A stretch of 64,000 nt of DNA. Origin: Ruegeria atlantica. Lineage in GTDB: Bacteria > Pseudomonadota > Alphaproteobacteria > Rhodobacterales > Rhodobacteraceae. The stretch covers positions 124,001-188,000 of the forward strand of contig WQBJ01000001.1 in NCBI GenBank assembly GCA_013032095.1. The letters are read 5' to 3'. The notes under the pieces are model-generated. The model was not told where the DNA came from. It was given only the letters and a program-made list of their open reading frames with translations, and did not search any database. Shown piece after piece: positions 9,330 through 17,503 of the stretch (position 1 is the stretch's first letter; every line of letters begins with the position of its first letter). The position numbers and the translations under genes were made by a program.

Positions 9330-9404
9330 TGGCAGCCCGTAGGGGAATCGAACCCCTCTTTCCAGGTTGAAAACCTGGCGTCCTAACCGATAGACGAACG
9401 GGCC
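9330..9404 (-). tRNA. tRNA-Glu (anticodon TTC), copy 2
   Basis: Reads on the minus strand from GGCCCGTTCG to an encoded CCA. The anticodon stem is CCAGG/CCTGG with loop TTTTCAA, giving anticodon TTC (glutamate). The T arm GGGGTTCGATTCCCC is perfect. It is essentially identical to the copy 97 bases away, and its 3' end lies 8 bases from the end of the convergent V-ATPase operon. Confidence 0.97.
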
Positions 9405-9426
9405 ACTTGGTCCAAACAAGCACAAG

Positions 9427-9501
9427 TGGCAGCCCGTAGGGGAATCGAACCCCTCTTTCCAGGTTGAAAACCTGGCGTCCTAACCGATAGACGAACGGGC
9501 C
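9427..9501 (-). tRNA. tRNA-Glu (anticodon TTC), copy 1
   Basis: Same cloverleaf and sequence as the neighbouring copy: anticodon TTC, encoded CCA, acceptor stem GGCCCGT/ACGGGCT. The two form a tandem direct repeat with 22 bases between them and are probably cotranscribed. A run of nine C on the plus strand (9537-9545) lies upstream. Confidence 0.97.
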
Positions 9502-9599
9502 ACGCTGGCTTGTGGAGGGCCTTTTACGGTTTACCTCCCCCCCCCGCAAGCCGAAAAATGCAGGGATGTGAAAGTTTTTTATCGGGCCGGAATTCGGGG

Positions 9600-11342
9600 C
9601 TAAATTGCCTCCGCCGCGTCCTCGAGCCTCAGTTGCACACTTTGCCGCCCCCCCCAAGTGTTGACCTCTAGCCGCCCGGCGAAATGAAAGCGCGCGCCGC
9701 CGTGATTGGACAGCTTTTCACCCATCGGTCCGTCAAACGCGCCAAAGGCGATGGCGTCCAAACCAGTACCGACACCGTCGGATAGGGATAGTTTCAGATG
9801 AGATTCACCGACGCGTTTTGCAAAGCGGACCTGCAGGTCAGGCAGAGCATAGCGTGGGGCTGGGGCGCTGGCGCCGAACGGGCCGGCCTTTTCGATCTGT
9901 TCGATCAGGTCAACTGTGGCTGCACTGGGCATCAGAGTTCCGTCCAGTTTCAGATCGGCCGGGCCACCTTCGCCCGCGCCCTGTTTGGACAACAATTCGC
10001 TGAGTCGTTCCATCGCGGGCTCTAGCTGATCGCGCATCACGGTCAACCCGGCGGCCATCTTGTGACCGCCTCCTTTGACCAGGAGGCCTTCGGAGGCCAG
10101 CCGCTGGATCGACGCGCCCAGATCGACGCCCGAGACTGACCGGCCCGAACCTTTGCCCTCATCGCCATCAAAGCCGATGACAATTGCAGGGCGGTTTGCG
10201 GTTTCTTTCAGTCGAGAGGCCACAATGCCGACCACACCGGGATGCCAGCCTTCTCCTGCGGCCCAGACCAAAGGTGCGTCCAGACCCCGTTCCTCGGCCT
10301 GTTCCAGCGCAGCGGCGCGAACGGCATTCTCGATATCGCGGCGTTCGGTGTTCAACTCATCTAGCCGTTGAGACAATGCCTTGGCCTCGGTCATCGAATC
10401 TGTGCTCAGCAGTCGCGCGCCCAGATCGGCCTGACCAATTCGCCCACCTGCATTCACACGTGGGCCAAGCAGGAACCCGAGGTGATAGCTGTTGGGTGCC
10501 GAATCCATGCGCGCCACATCCGACAGCGCCACCAAACCCGGCCTTTGTCGTTGGGCCATGACTTTAAGCCCTTGACGCACTAACGCCCGGTTCGCACCGA
10601 CCAAGGGCGCCACATCCGCTACGGTCGCCAACGCCACTAGGTCCAACAGGCCTATCAGGTCCGGGCCCTTGACCCCAGCCTCACGGAGTTGGCGCCCGGC
10701 CTCGACCAGCATCAGAAAAACAACTCCGGCAGCGCAAAGATACCCCAGATCGCCGCTTTCATCCTGCCGGTTCGGATTCACGACAGCGGCACAGTCGGGC
10801 AGGGTTTCGCCGCCCAAATGGTGATCCAGCACGATCACATCGGTGTCGTTTGCAGCCGCTATCGGTTCGTGGCTGAGTGTGCCGCAGTCGACACAGATAA
10901 TCAGGTCATGTGTGGTAGCCAACTCCTTCATGGCTGGAACGTTAGGACCGTAGCCCTCGTCGATTCTGTCGGGCACATACAGGGTTGCCTGCAATCCCAT
11001 CTGCCGCAGCCAAACCAGCAATAGGGCCGCCGAGCTACCGCCGTCCACGTCGTAATCCGCGAACACCGCAATCCGTTGATTGTTCCGAACCGCAGACAGG
11101 AATCGCGTCGCGGCCTTTTCCATATCCTTCATAGATCGGGGGTCGGGCAGCAGTTCTTTCAGTTTGGGTTCCAGAAAACCCGGAGCCTCCATTGCCGGAA
11201 TCCCACGTCGCGCCAGAACCTGACACACTGCATGGGGCAGGCCAGCCTGTTGGACCAACATCTCAGTGGCCCGTTCGGTCTCAGCTGACGGTCCCACCCA
11301 ACGCCGCCCGTTCAAGGATTGCTCTACCCCAAGAAAGCTCAT
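9600..11342 (-). CDS. recJ: Single-stranded-DNA-specific exonuclease RecJ
   Basis: 5'-to-3' single-strand DNA exonuclease of recombination and mismatch repair. The 580 residues carry the DHH-family motifs: ADYDVDG at 95-101, DHH at 173-175, and the DHHA1 motif GGHKMAAGL in the C-terminal half. These Asp and His residues bind the catalytic metals. The ATG at 11342 is chosen for the upstream GAGAGGCAGG; an in-frame GTG seven codons earlier is less likely. It follows glpX and hom on the same strand. Near its end the gene contains eight G in a row (coding strand, 9648-9655). Confidence 0.95.
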   Translation of the reverse strand: MSFLGVEQSLNGRRWVGPSAETERATEMLVQQAGLPHAVCQVLARRGIPAMEAPGFLEPKLKELLPDPRSMKDMEKAATRFLSAVRNNQRIAVFADYDVDGGSSAALLLVWLRQMGLQATLYVPDRIDEGYGPNVPAMKELATTHDLIICVDCGTLSHEPIAAANDTDVIVLDHHLGGETLPDCAAVVNPNRQDESGDLGYLCAAGVVFLMLVEAGRQLREAGVKGPDLIGLLDLVALATVADVAPLVGANRALVRQGLKVMAQRQRPGLVALSDVARMDSAPNSYHLGFLLGPRVNAGGRIGQADLGARLLSTDSMTEAKALSQRLDELNTERRDIENAVRAAALEQAEERGLDAPLVWAAGEGWHPGVVGIVASRLKETANRPAIVIGFDGDEGKGSGRSVSGVDLGASIQRLASEGLLVKGGGHKMAAGLTVMRDQLEPAMERLSELLSKQGAGEGGPADLKLDGTLMPSAATVDLIEQIEKAGPFGASAPAPRYALPDLQVRFAKRVGESHLKLSLSDGVGTGLDAIAFGAFDGPMGEKLSNHGGARFHFAGRLEVNTWGGRQSVQLRLEDAAEAI

Positions 11343-11436
11343 GGCCTGCCTCTCATGCACCAAGGCCGGACCCTTGCGGACCCGGCCTCATTTTCAATTT
11401 ACAAATACTCTAGCCGTAAGCAGCGGCGCAAGCCGC

Positions 11437-12420
11437 TTATGCTTCAGTGTGCGGCCACATCGGCGTGCGGTACGACATACGGCGAACCGAGCCGGTTTTC
11501 GAGCGCATCAGCAGCGTGGTGGTCTCAACCCAACCGGGCTCGCGCTTAATGCGTGGCAGCAGCGATCCGCCGGTTACGCCAGTCGCGGCAAAGATCACAT
11601 CGGCTGTTACCATCTCATCCCGAGAATACACACGGTCCAGATCGGTGATGCCTGCTTTGGCAGCGCGGCCGCGTTCGTCATCGTTGCGGAACATCAGGCG
11701 GCCGAAAATCTGACCACCCATGCATTTCAGCGCAGCTGCGGCCAGAACGCCCTCGGGCGCGCCACCTTGGCCCATATACATGTCGATGCCGGTCTCTTCG
11801 CTTTCGGCGCAGTGCATGACACCAGCCACGTCGCCGTCAGTGATCAGACGGATCGAAGCTCCGGTTTCGCGCACTTCTGCAATCATCGCTTCGTGACGTG
11901 GGCGTTCCAGAATGCAAACGGTGATGTCGGCGGGTTCACAGTCCTTGGCTTTGGCCAGCGCTTCAACCCGTTCACGCGGCGTCATATCCAAATTGACAAC
12001 ACCCTCGGCAAAGCCCGGACCGATGGCCAGCTTGTCCATGTACACGTCCGGTGCATGCAGCATCGAACCGCGCGGTCCCATAGCGATAACGGTAAGCGCG
12101 TTGGGCATGTCCTTCGCGGTCAGGGTGGTGCCTTCCAGCGGGTCCAGAGCGATATCCACACCAGGACCTTGCCCGGTGCCAACCTCTTCGCCGATGTATA
12201 GCATGGGTGCTTCGTCGCGCTCGCCTTCACCGATGACCACGACGCCTGCGATATCCAGCAAGTTTAGCTGTTCGCGCATCGCGTTCACGGCTGCCTGATC
12301 GGCGGCTTTTTCATCACCGCGACCGACCAGAGAGGCCGAAGCCAGCGCGGCCTGTTCTGCGACACGTGCAAGGCCCAGCGACAGCAGTCGGTCGTTGAAA
12401 TCTACTTTGGCAGCACTCAT
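11437..12420 (-). CDS. glpX: Fructose-1,6-bisphosphatase, class II (GlpX)
   Basis: Hydrolyses fructose 1,6-bisphosphate to fructose 6-phosphate for gluconeogenesis. The 327 residues match the class II family, with GEGERDEAPMLYIGE (residues about 64-78) and the metal-site motif DPLEGT near 93. It lies between hom and recJ on one strand, an order common in alphaproteobacteria, so the three may be cotranscribed. The gaps are about 70-95 bases. The sequence appears intact. Confidence 0.95.
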   Translation of the reverse strand: MSAAKVDFNDRLLSLGLARVAEQAALASASLVGRGDEKAADQAAVNAMREQLNLLDIAGVVVIGEGERDEAPMLYIGEEVGTGQGPGVDIALDPLEGTTLTAKDMPNALTVIAMGPRGSMLHAPDVYMDKLAIGPGFAEGVVNLDMTPRERVEALAKAKDCEPADITVCILERPRHEAMIAEVRETGASIRLITDGDVAGVMHCAESEETGIDMYMGQGGAPEGVLAAAALKCMGGQIFGRLMFRNDDERGRAAKAGITDLDRVYSRDEMVTADVIFAATGVTGGSLLPRIKREPGWVETTTLLMRSKTGSVRRMSYRTPMWPHTEA

Positions 12421-12489
12421 GTTTGGTATCCTCAGGTCAGTAAAGGCGTTTTGTCCGGCATAGCCTGCGTTTCATGCAGGCCGCAAGGG

Positions 12490-13776
12490 TCAAACCTCTT
12501 CAATCCGCAATGCGACGGGTTCTCCGGCCACAACATCGGTTTCACGCAACCCGTCAAGGGCCACGTCAAGCGAAGCGCGTGTGGTTTTGTGAGTGACGAT
12601 CAGAACCGGTGCGGTGCTTTCGGAATGCCCGTACTGACGCATCCGGTCAATCGAAACGCCCGCATCGCCAAGAATGGCGGCCACTTTGGCCAGCGCGCCG
12701 GGTTTGTCGAACAGGGCAAGACGCAGGTAGTAGGGCGCAGGCAACCCGGTTACGGCAGGCTTCGCGTCTTTCAACGAGGTCGCGGGCCGTCCAAAGGTTG
12801 GGATTTGCAGACCACGCGCTAGATCGCAGACGTCGCCCATCACTGCGCTGGCAGTGGGGCCTTCGCCTGCACCGGGACCGCGCAGGACAACCTGCTCGAC
12901 CGCGTCGCCTTCAATAACCACCATGTTGGTGCCACCTTCCAGCTGCCCCAGAGGCGAACTACTGGGCACCAGGCACGGTTGCATGCGCTGCTCTAGCCCG
13001 CGGGCCGAACGTTGTGCAACGCCCAGCAGCTTAATGCGATAGCCCATGTCGTCGGCCTGATGAATGTCTTCCAAGGTAATCTGCTGGATACCTTCGATCT
13101 GGATGCCTTCGAAATTCGGTTTGGTGCCAAAGGCGATTGAGGACAGCAGCGCCAGTTTATGCGCTGCGTCGATGCCGCCCACATCCAGATTCGGGTCGGC
13201 CTCAAGATACCCGAGCTGGGCACATTCTTCGAACAGAGCGTTGTAGCCCAACTCCTGCGACTGCATCCGAGTCAGGATATAGTTGCAAGTACCGTTCATC
13301 ACGCCCATTACGCGGGTGATCTCGTTCCCGGCCAGCCCTTCAGTCAAGGATTTGATGACCGGAATACCGCCAGCAACCGCCGCCTCGAACCGGATCACAC
13401 GTCCTGCGGCCTCAGCCTTTTCGGCCAGTTCTTGACCGTGGATTGCCAGCAGAGCCTTGTTCGCTGTGACGACGTCCTTGCCGGTGGCAAGCGCCGCCTC
13501 GACCGAGGCTTTCGCCGGGCCATTGTCACCGCCGATCAACTCGACAAACACGTCGATATCGTCGCGTTTGGCCAGAGCCACGGGGTCGGTTTCCCATGCA
13601 TAGTCCGACAGGTTCACACCACGGTCTTTGTTCGCATCGCGTGCTGATACGGCGATGATCTCGACCGATCGACCCGTACGTGCCTGCAATAGGTCCGCAT
13701 GGCGCCGGATGATCTTCACGACACCCACGCCAACCGTTCCCAAGCCCGCAATTCCCAGCCGCAGCGCCTGTGTCAT
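12490..13776 (-). CDS. hom: Homoserine dehydrogenase
   Basis: Reduces aspartate semialdehyde to homoserine with NAD(P)H, the branch point to threonine and methionine. The 428 residues start with the Rossmann motif GLGTVG near residue 10. The catalytic domain includes NGTCNYILT near residue 175. A C-terminal ACT domain beginning near 350 (LFDKPGALAKVA) suggests feedback control, probably by threonine. The ATG at 13776 is used because AAAGGAACC precedes it and homology begins there; the open frame upstream is Arg/Ser-rich and not credible. First gene of the probable hom-glpX-recJ unit. Confidence 0.96.
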   Translation of the reverse strand: MTQALRLGIAGLGTVGVGVVKIIRRHADLLQARTGRSVEIIAVSARDANKDRGVNLSDYAWETDPVALAKRDDIDVFVELIGGDNGPAKASVEAALATGKDVVTANKALLAIHGQELAEKAEAAGRVIRFEAAVAGGIPVIKSLTEGLAGNEITRVMGVMNGTCNYILTRMQSQELGYNALFEECAQLGYLEADPNLDVGGIDAAHKLALLSSIAFGTKPNFEGIQIEGIQQITLEDIHQADDMGYRIKLLGVAQRSARGLEQRMQPCLVPSSSPLGQLEGGTNMVVIEGDAVEQVVLRGPGAGEGPTASAVMGDVCDLARGLQIPTFGRPATSLKDAKPAVTGLPAPYYLRLALFDKPGALAKVAAILGDAGVSIDRMRQYGHSESTAPVLIVTHKTTRASLDVALDGLRETDVVAGEPVALRIEEV

Positions 13777-13904
13777 CCCGTGGGTTCCTTTCCGCTCGAA
13801 ATTTCCGTGGTATCGGGCCTGTCGCCCGTTCAGCGCTGCCTTAACGGGTTCGGCGCTAGGGTGCAATGCGTCGCGGTCCCGGGCGGGCCCGGAATTAGAG
13901 TCGG

Positions 13905-14153
13905 TCAGTTGATTTCCGCGTTCTGGAGCTCTTGTGACTTTTTCTCGAGCGCTTCGCGTCGCGCGGTCAGGTCTTCTTCGACTTCGGCGGCTTCGTTCAC
14001 CGGATCTACCGGAGGCCCCAGATTTTCCTGCAGGGGAATTAGTGCCGGGTAACGGGCTGATTGGAGTTCCGGTAGCTCGCGCCCCTCCAATTCCGGAAAG
14101 TCGGCGCATCCGGCGCAGACGAGGGACAGGATCAGAAAAGGCAGAGGCTTCAT
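13905..14153 (-). CDS. Small putative lipoprotein
   Basis: Protein of 82 residues with an N-terminal signal sequence and the lipobox LVCAGC, so it is probably lipid-anchored at residue 17. The mature part is short and rich in Glu, Leu and Pro, ending in a charged helical or coiled-coil segment from about residue 50. AAAGGG lies six bases before the ATG at 14153. No family was recognised and the function is unknown. It lies upstream of hom on the same strand, 128 bases away. Confidence 0.7.
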   Translation of the reverse strand: MKPLPFLILSLVCAGCADFPELEGRELPELQSARYPALIPLQENLGPPVDPVNEAAEVEEDLTARREALEKKSQELQNAEIN

Positions 14154-14206
14154 GCAGAACCCTTTCAAAGCACGAGTGCACCTGTGATGCACCTTTTATA
14201 GTATTG

Positions 14207-14239
14207 GTTCAAGCGGGGTTCTATTTGAACATACGTTCA
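14207..14239. promoter_or_regulatory. Probable TetR operator upstream of the regulator gene
   Basis: Two overlapping inverted repeats share one arm. TGAAC-ATAC-GTTCA spans 14226-14239, and GTTCAA-N12-TTGAAC spans 14207-14230. They end 14 bases before the TetR start codon and lie in the divergent promoter region with the lipoprotein gene. Autoregulation is the usual arrangement for this family; binding is inferred. Confidence 0.55.
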
Positions 14240-14253
14240 GATATTGTGGCCCG

Positions 14254-14841
14254 ATGGCACGTACGCAAGGTTCACATTCCGATATCACCGGCCCACGCAT
14301 CCGCAAGGCGGCCCTTGGGCTGTTCGCTCGCCATGGCTATGCAGCGGTGTCCATGCGCCAGATCGCGGCAGAGGTAGGTGTGCAAGCGGGAGCGTTATAC
14401 AACTACACGCCGGATAAGCAGAGCCTACTGTACCGTTTGATGCACGAGCATATGCAGGATTTGTTGTCGGCCTATGACCAATTGGACCAGCCTGCCGATG
14501 CTTCCGAAGCGCTGCGCCAGTTCGTCGGATTTCACATCCGCTTTCACATGCAGCGTCCGGACGAAGTCTTCATCGCATACATGGAGTTGCGCAACCTGAC
14601 ACCCGAAAATTTTTCGGAAATCGAAGCCTTGCGCCGCAGTTACGAAGACGCACTTGAGGCCATCCTACGTAAGGGGCAGGGGGCCGGGGTCTTCGATACT
14701 GCGGATACCAAGATCGCCACCCTCGCGGTAATTGCCATGCTGAACGGGGTAATGACCTGGTATCGCGCAGGTGGTCGCCTTTCACTGGATGAGGTTGAGC
14801 AGGTCTACTGGGACATGGTCCGCCGATCTGTCTCGACCTGA
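14254..14841 (+). CDS. TetR/AcrR family transcriptional regulator
   Basis: One-component DNA-binding repressor of 195 residues. The N-terminal helix-turn-helix spans about residues 14-60, with the typical GYAAVSMRQIAAEVGVQAGA pattern followed by LYNYTPDK. The C-terminal ligand domain (about 80-190) is helical and resembles the subgroup near acyl-CoA metabolism genes, but the ligand cannot be told. The inverted repeats just upstream are probable binding sites. The gene ends five bases from the end of the convergent pirin gene. Confidence 0.92.
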   Translation: MARTQGSHSDITGPRIRKAALGLFARHGYAAVSMRQIAAEVGVQAGALYNYTPDKQSLLYRLMHEHMQDLLSAYDQLDQPADASEALRQFVGFHIRFHMQRPDEVFIAYMELRNLTPENFSEIEALRRSYEDALEAILRKGQGAGVFDTADTKIATLAVIAMLNGVMTWYRAGGRLSLDEVEQVYWDMVRRSVST

Positions 14842-14846
14842 AAGGT

Positions 14847-15758
14847 TTAGTGCGCAGGGCGAATGAATGTACCGTTGCGCAGTTCTCGAAAGGCTTGCTC
14901 CAACTCCGACCGAGTGTTCATCACGATCGGCCCATGCCAGGCCACAGGCTCGGCAATAGGCGCACCTGAGATCAGAAGGAAGCGCACGCCCTCAGGGCCA
15001 GCCTGTACCGTGATCTCATCACCCGTGCCGAAACGAACAAGCGTCCGGTCGCCGGACATGTCACGGATATTGACCTCTTGGCCCGCGACTTCTTTTTCCA
15101 GAAGAACGCCAGCAGGTTGCGAGGCGTCGGCAAATGCAGCCTCACCTTCAAATACATAGGCAAAGGCGCGACGGTAGGTATCGATCCGAAAGGTCTTTCG
15201 AACCCCGGAAGGAACCCGAATGTCCAGGTATTGCGGGTCAGCGGCAATCCCGTCGACTGGCCCGGTCTTGCCCCAGAACTCTCCTACGATCACACGAACT
15301 GTTGTGCCATCGTCATCAATGATTTCCGGGATATCCTTGCTCTGCACATCCTGATAGCGCGGAGACGTCATCTTTTGCGCTGAGGGCAGGTTGCCCCACA
15401 ATTGGAATCCGTGCATCTGACCGGATCGGTTTCCTGTCGGCATTTCCTGATGCAAAATGCCTGATCCCGCCGTCATCCACTGAACATCGCCGGCACCCAG
15501 CGTTCCACTGTTGCCCAGCGAATCCGAGTGCTCGACCGAACCGGCCAAGACATAGGTGATCGTTTCGATCCCGCGATGGGGGTGCCAGGGGAAGCCGGCC
15601 TGATAATCCTGCGGGCGATCATTGCGAAAATCGTCAAACAACAAGAACGGGTCGAGTTCCGATGGGTTTTGAAACCCAAAAGCGCGATGCAGTTTGACGC
15701 CTGCGCCCTCCATTGTCGGCATGGCTTTTCGGGTCTCTAAAGTCGGTCTCAAAGACAT
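14847..15758 (-). CDS. Pirin family protein (double cupin)
   Basis: Iron-binding bicupin of 303 residues; bacterial relatives include quercetinases and redox-linked regulators. The pirin metal ligands are visible as His59 and His61 in HPHRG, His103 and Glu105 in the ILHQE stretch. The C-terminal cupin follows from about residue 180. Its exact substrate is unknown. The start at 15758 is followed directly by the conserved N-terminal region, with GGAGAT before it. It is convergent with the TetR gene. Confidence 0.92.
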   Translation of the reverse strand: MSLRPTLETRKAMPTMEGAGVKLHRAFGFQNPSELDPFLLFDDFRNDRPQDYQAGFPWHPHRGIETITYVLAGSVEHSDSLGNSGTLGAGDVQWMTAGSGILHQEMPTGNRSGQMHGFQLWGNLPSAQKMTSPRYQDVQSKDIPEIIDDDGTTVRVIVGEFWGKTGPVDGIAADPQYLDIRVPSGVRKTFRIDTYRRAFAYVFEGEAAFADASQPAGVLLEKEVAGQEVNIRDMSGDRTLVRFGTGDEITVQAGPEGVRFLLISGAPIAEPVAWHGPIVMNTRSELEQAFRELRNGTFIRPAH

Positions 15759-15905
15759 GTTGATCTCCTGAAGCTACGCGCAGCATGTATGCTTGGTAAA
15801 ACTTGCGTCAATCAGCAGAAAAGAACGCTAAATGTGCGAAAATATGCCCCTCTGTCATTTCGGGATCAAAGCCGCTACACCCTAGGAAAAACAGCTGGGG
15901 ATCAC

Positions 15906-16367
15906 ATGCAACAAGACGTACTGGCAACAATTCGGCCTTCACCCGCTAGACGTTGGTTGGGTGTGGGAATGCTCAGCATCGTCGGTGTGCTGGTTTTGTA
16001 TGTCGCCCTCGCGCAACCTCCGGAGCCTGTGTGGCAGGTTTTCTTGCTGGCCGTCGGTGGCGCGGCCTTCTGGCTGGCGCAGCGAATGTGGAAGGCGACG
16101 AGTGACTCGATAGAACTGACTCAGACCGAGCTCAGAACCGGGACAGGGCACTTGATAGCGAAGGTCGAGGATATAGAGGCCATCGATCAAGGTGTGTTTG
16201 CGTTCAAGCCTTCAAATGGATTTCTTTTAAAAACCAAGGAGAGCGCTGAAAACAGTTGGGCACCGGGGTTATGGTGGCGACTGGGTCGACGAGTCGGCGT
16301 CGGCGGAATGACAACCGCCGCCGAAGTCAAGTTTATGCTGCAGGTGCTGCATCCAATGTTGCCGTAA
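15906..16367 (+). CDS. Conserved membrane protein of unknown function
   Basis: Protein of 153 residues with two predicted membrane segments (about 18-38 and 44-62), followed by a cytoplasmic region of about 90 residues that looks beta-rich, possibly PH-like. The segment SDSIELTQTELRTGTGHLI suggests a membrane-anchored domain seen in alphaproteobacterial hypothetical proteins. I start at the ATG at 15906, after GGGGATC, because the preceding open frame has no protein-like content. Its stop is two bases from the end of the convergent pilus gene. Confidence 0.7.
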   Translation: MQQDVLATIRPSPARRWLGVGMLSIVGVLVLYVALAQPPEPVWQVFLLAVGGAAFWLAQRMWKATSDSIELTQTELRTGTGHLIAKVEDIEAIDQGVFAFKPSNGFLLKTKESAENSWAPGLWWRLGRRVGVGGMTTAAEVKFMLQVLHPMLP

Positions 16368-16368
16368 A

Positions 16369-16968
16369 CTACGGACAGAAGTCAGGAGCAATGTCGTCGT
16401 CTTCGATTTTAGGGCTAAAACGCGGCCGCGTGAAAACCAAGTTGTCAAATTGGTGGGTTCTGTTCAGCCAGCCCGTTGTGAGTAGCGGAACATAGTCTTT
16501 CGACGTTTCAACAATGATCAAACTGTCCAAGTCCGCCATCTCTGGAAGAGAGTCAGACAATCGGTCTACATTGTCATTGGTCCAGATATTTTGATAGCCA
16601 CAACTCGTCGACCATTCCACGTTATGGCGCCCTTCTTCACCCTCGTCCCCTTCTTGGTATGTAACAAACGACAAACGCATGCTCAGAGTCGAGTTATCTC
16701 TGACCATACGATTGAATATCGAGTGCATGGATAGCGCGTAGGTTTCGGTGATTGGGACCTGACTTTCACGCGAGATCAAATCACTTACTGTGTATGCGGC
16801 TTTCAAATTGGCGGTGCTTTCGCGAAACCCGTCAAAATACGTATAAGTAAGCGTAACAGCCCAAACCAGTACAGGGAAAATTATTACCGACTCCACAGTC
16901 AGGCTGCCGTTTTCACGAGCTGTGAAGCTGCCAACGAGACGGTGGATGCGTGAGGAGAGACGCGCCAT
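16369..16968 (-). CDS. TadE-like minor pilin / pilus assembly protein
   Basis: Inner-membrane pseudopilin-like protein of the Tad (tight adherence) pilus, about 199 residues. The N-terminal region has the typical GSLTVESVIIFPVL motif, in which a Glu follows the charged leader before one hydrophobic segment, as in TadE and TadF. The rest is periplasmic and variable. The ATG at 16968 is chosen because AGGAG lies upstream and the preceding gene stops two bases away. It is the last of three genes read from tadG; the secretion ATPase and platform genes are not in this window. Confidence 0.82.
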   Translation of the reverse strand: MARLSSRIHRLVGSFTARENGSLTVESVIIFPVLVWAVTLTYTYFDGFRESTANLKAAYTVSDLISRESQVPITETYALSMHSIFNRMVRDNSTLSMRLSFVTYQEGDEGEEGRHNVEWSTSCGYQNIWTNDNVDRLSDSLPEMADLDSLIIVETSKDYVPLLTTGWLNRTHQFDNLVFTRPRFSPKIEDDDIAPDFCP

Positions 16969-16969
16969 T

Positions 16970-17503
16970 TTATGGCTCCTGAACAAAGGTTGTCGTCGCT
17001 GTCAATGTGACCAAGCCATCATCGCCCGACACAGCCCGCCCCATTGCAGTCGTCGGAAATATCGGATCGATCTTTGCACAAGCGCGCAAAATCATCAGCT
17101 CGTTCGATCCACCGTTTGAAAAGTTTCGAACCGGTTTGGCCTCATCAGCCCTGTCTGTACAGTCTGGTACTTCTGGGAGATTTACACCGCTGTATGGATC
17201 TTGAATAATCATCTCGAGCTGCAAGTTGTCGGAACATTTTCGCATCACGACCATCCCATCGCAGATTGCATCCTTGATGGTGTCATGCTCGTTGTCTTCC
17301 AGATTTATCCCAAGGCGAATATCACGCACGACCAAATCCATAGAGCGATCCAATAGCGCTTGCTGAATCGTGACCATCGAATATTCGATGACCCCAAGAA
17401 TAAAGAACATGTAAAGTGGGAACCATATTGCAAACTCAACGGTCATGCTCCCATCCTCAGACCGCTTTATTCGAGCTAAGCTTTTTAACACTTTGGGGAT
17501 CAT
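16970..17503 (-). CDS. TadE/TadF-like pilus assembly protein
   Basis: Pseudopilin-like protein of 177 residues. The leader is basic, followed by DGSMTVEFAIWFPLYMFFIL, which has the TadE-type Glu at the start of the single membrane segment. The remainder is a periplasmic domain with several Cys, including CDGMVVMRKC. It is paralogous in plan to the next gene. Its start overlaps the tadG stop by four bases, which shows coupling. Base composition looks less GC-rich than in the flanking metabolic genes (judged by eye). Confidence 0.82.
   Translation of the reverse strand: MIPKVLKSLARIKRSEDGSMTVEFAIWFPLYMFFILGVIEYSMVTIQQALLDRSMDLVVRDIRLGINLEDNEHDTIKDAICDGMVVMRKCSDNLQLEMIIQDPYSGVNLPEVPDCTDRADEAKPVRNFSNGGSNELMILRACAKIDPIFPTTAMGRAVSGDDGLVTLTATTTFVQEP

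Noticed and set aside
11266..12201. Plus-strand open frame across glpX and the recJ start
   Set aside because: Shadow of glpX; no ribosome binding site or protein family.
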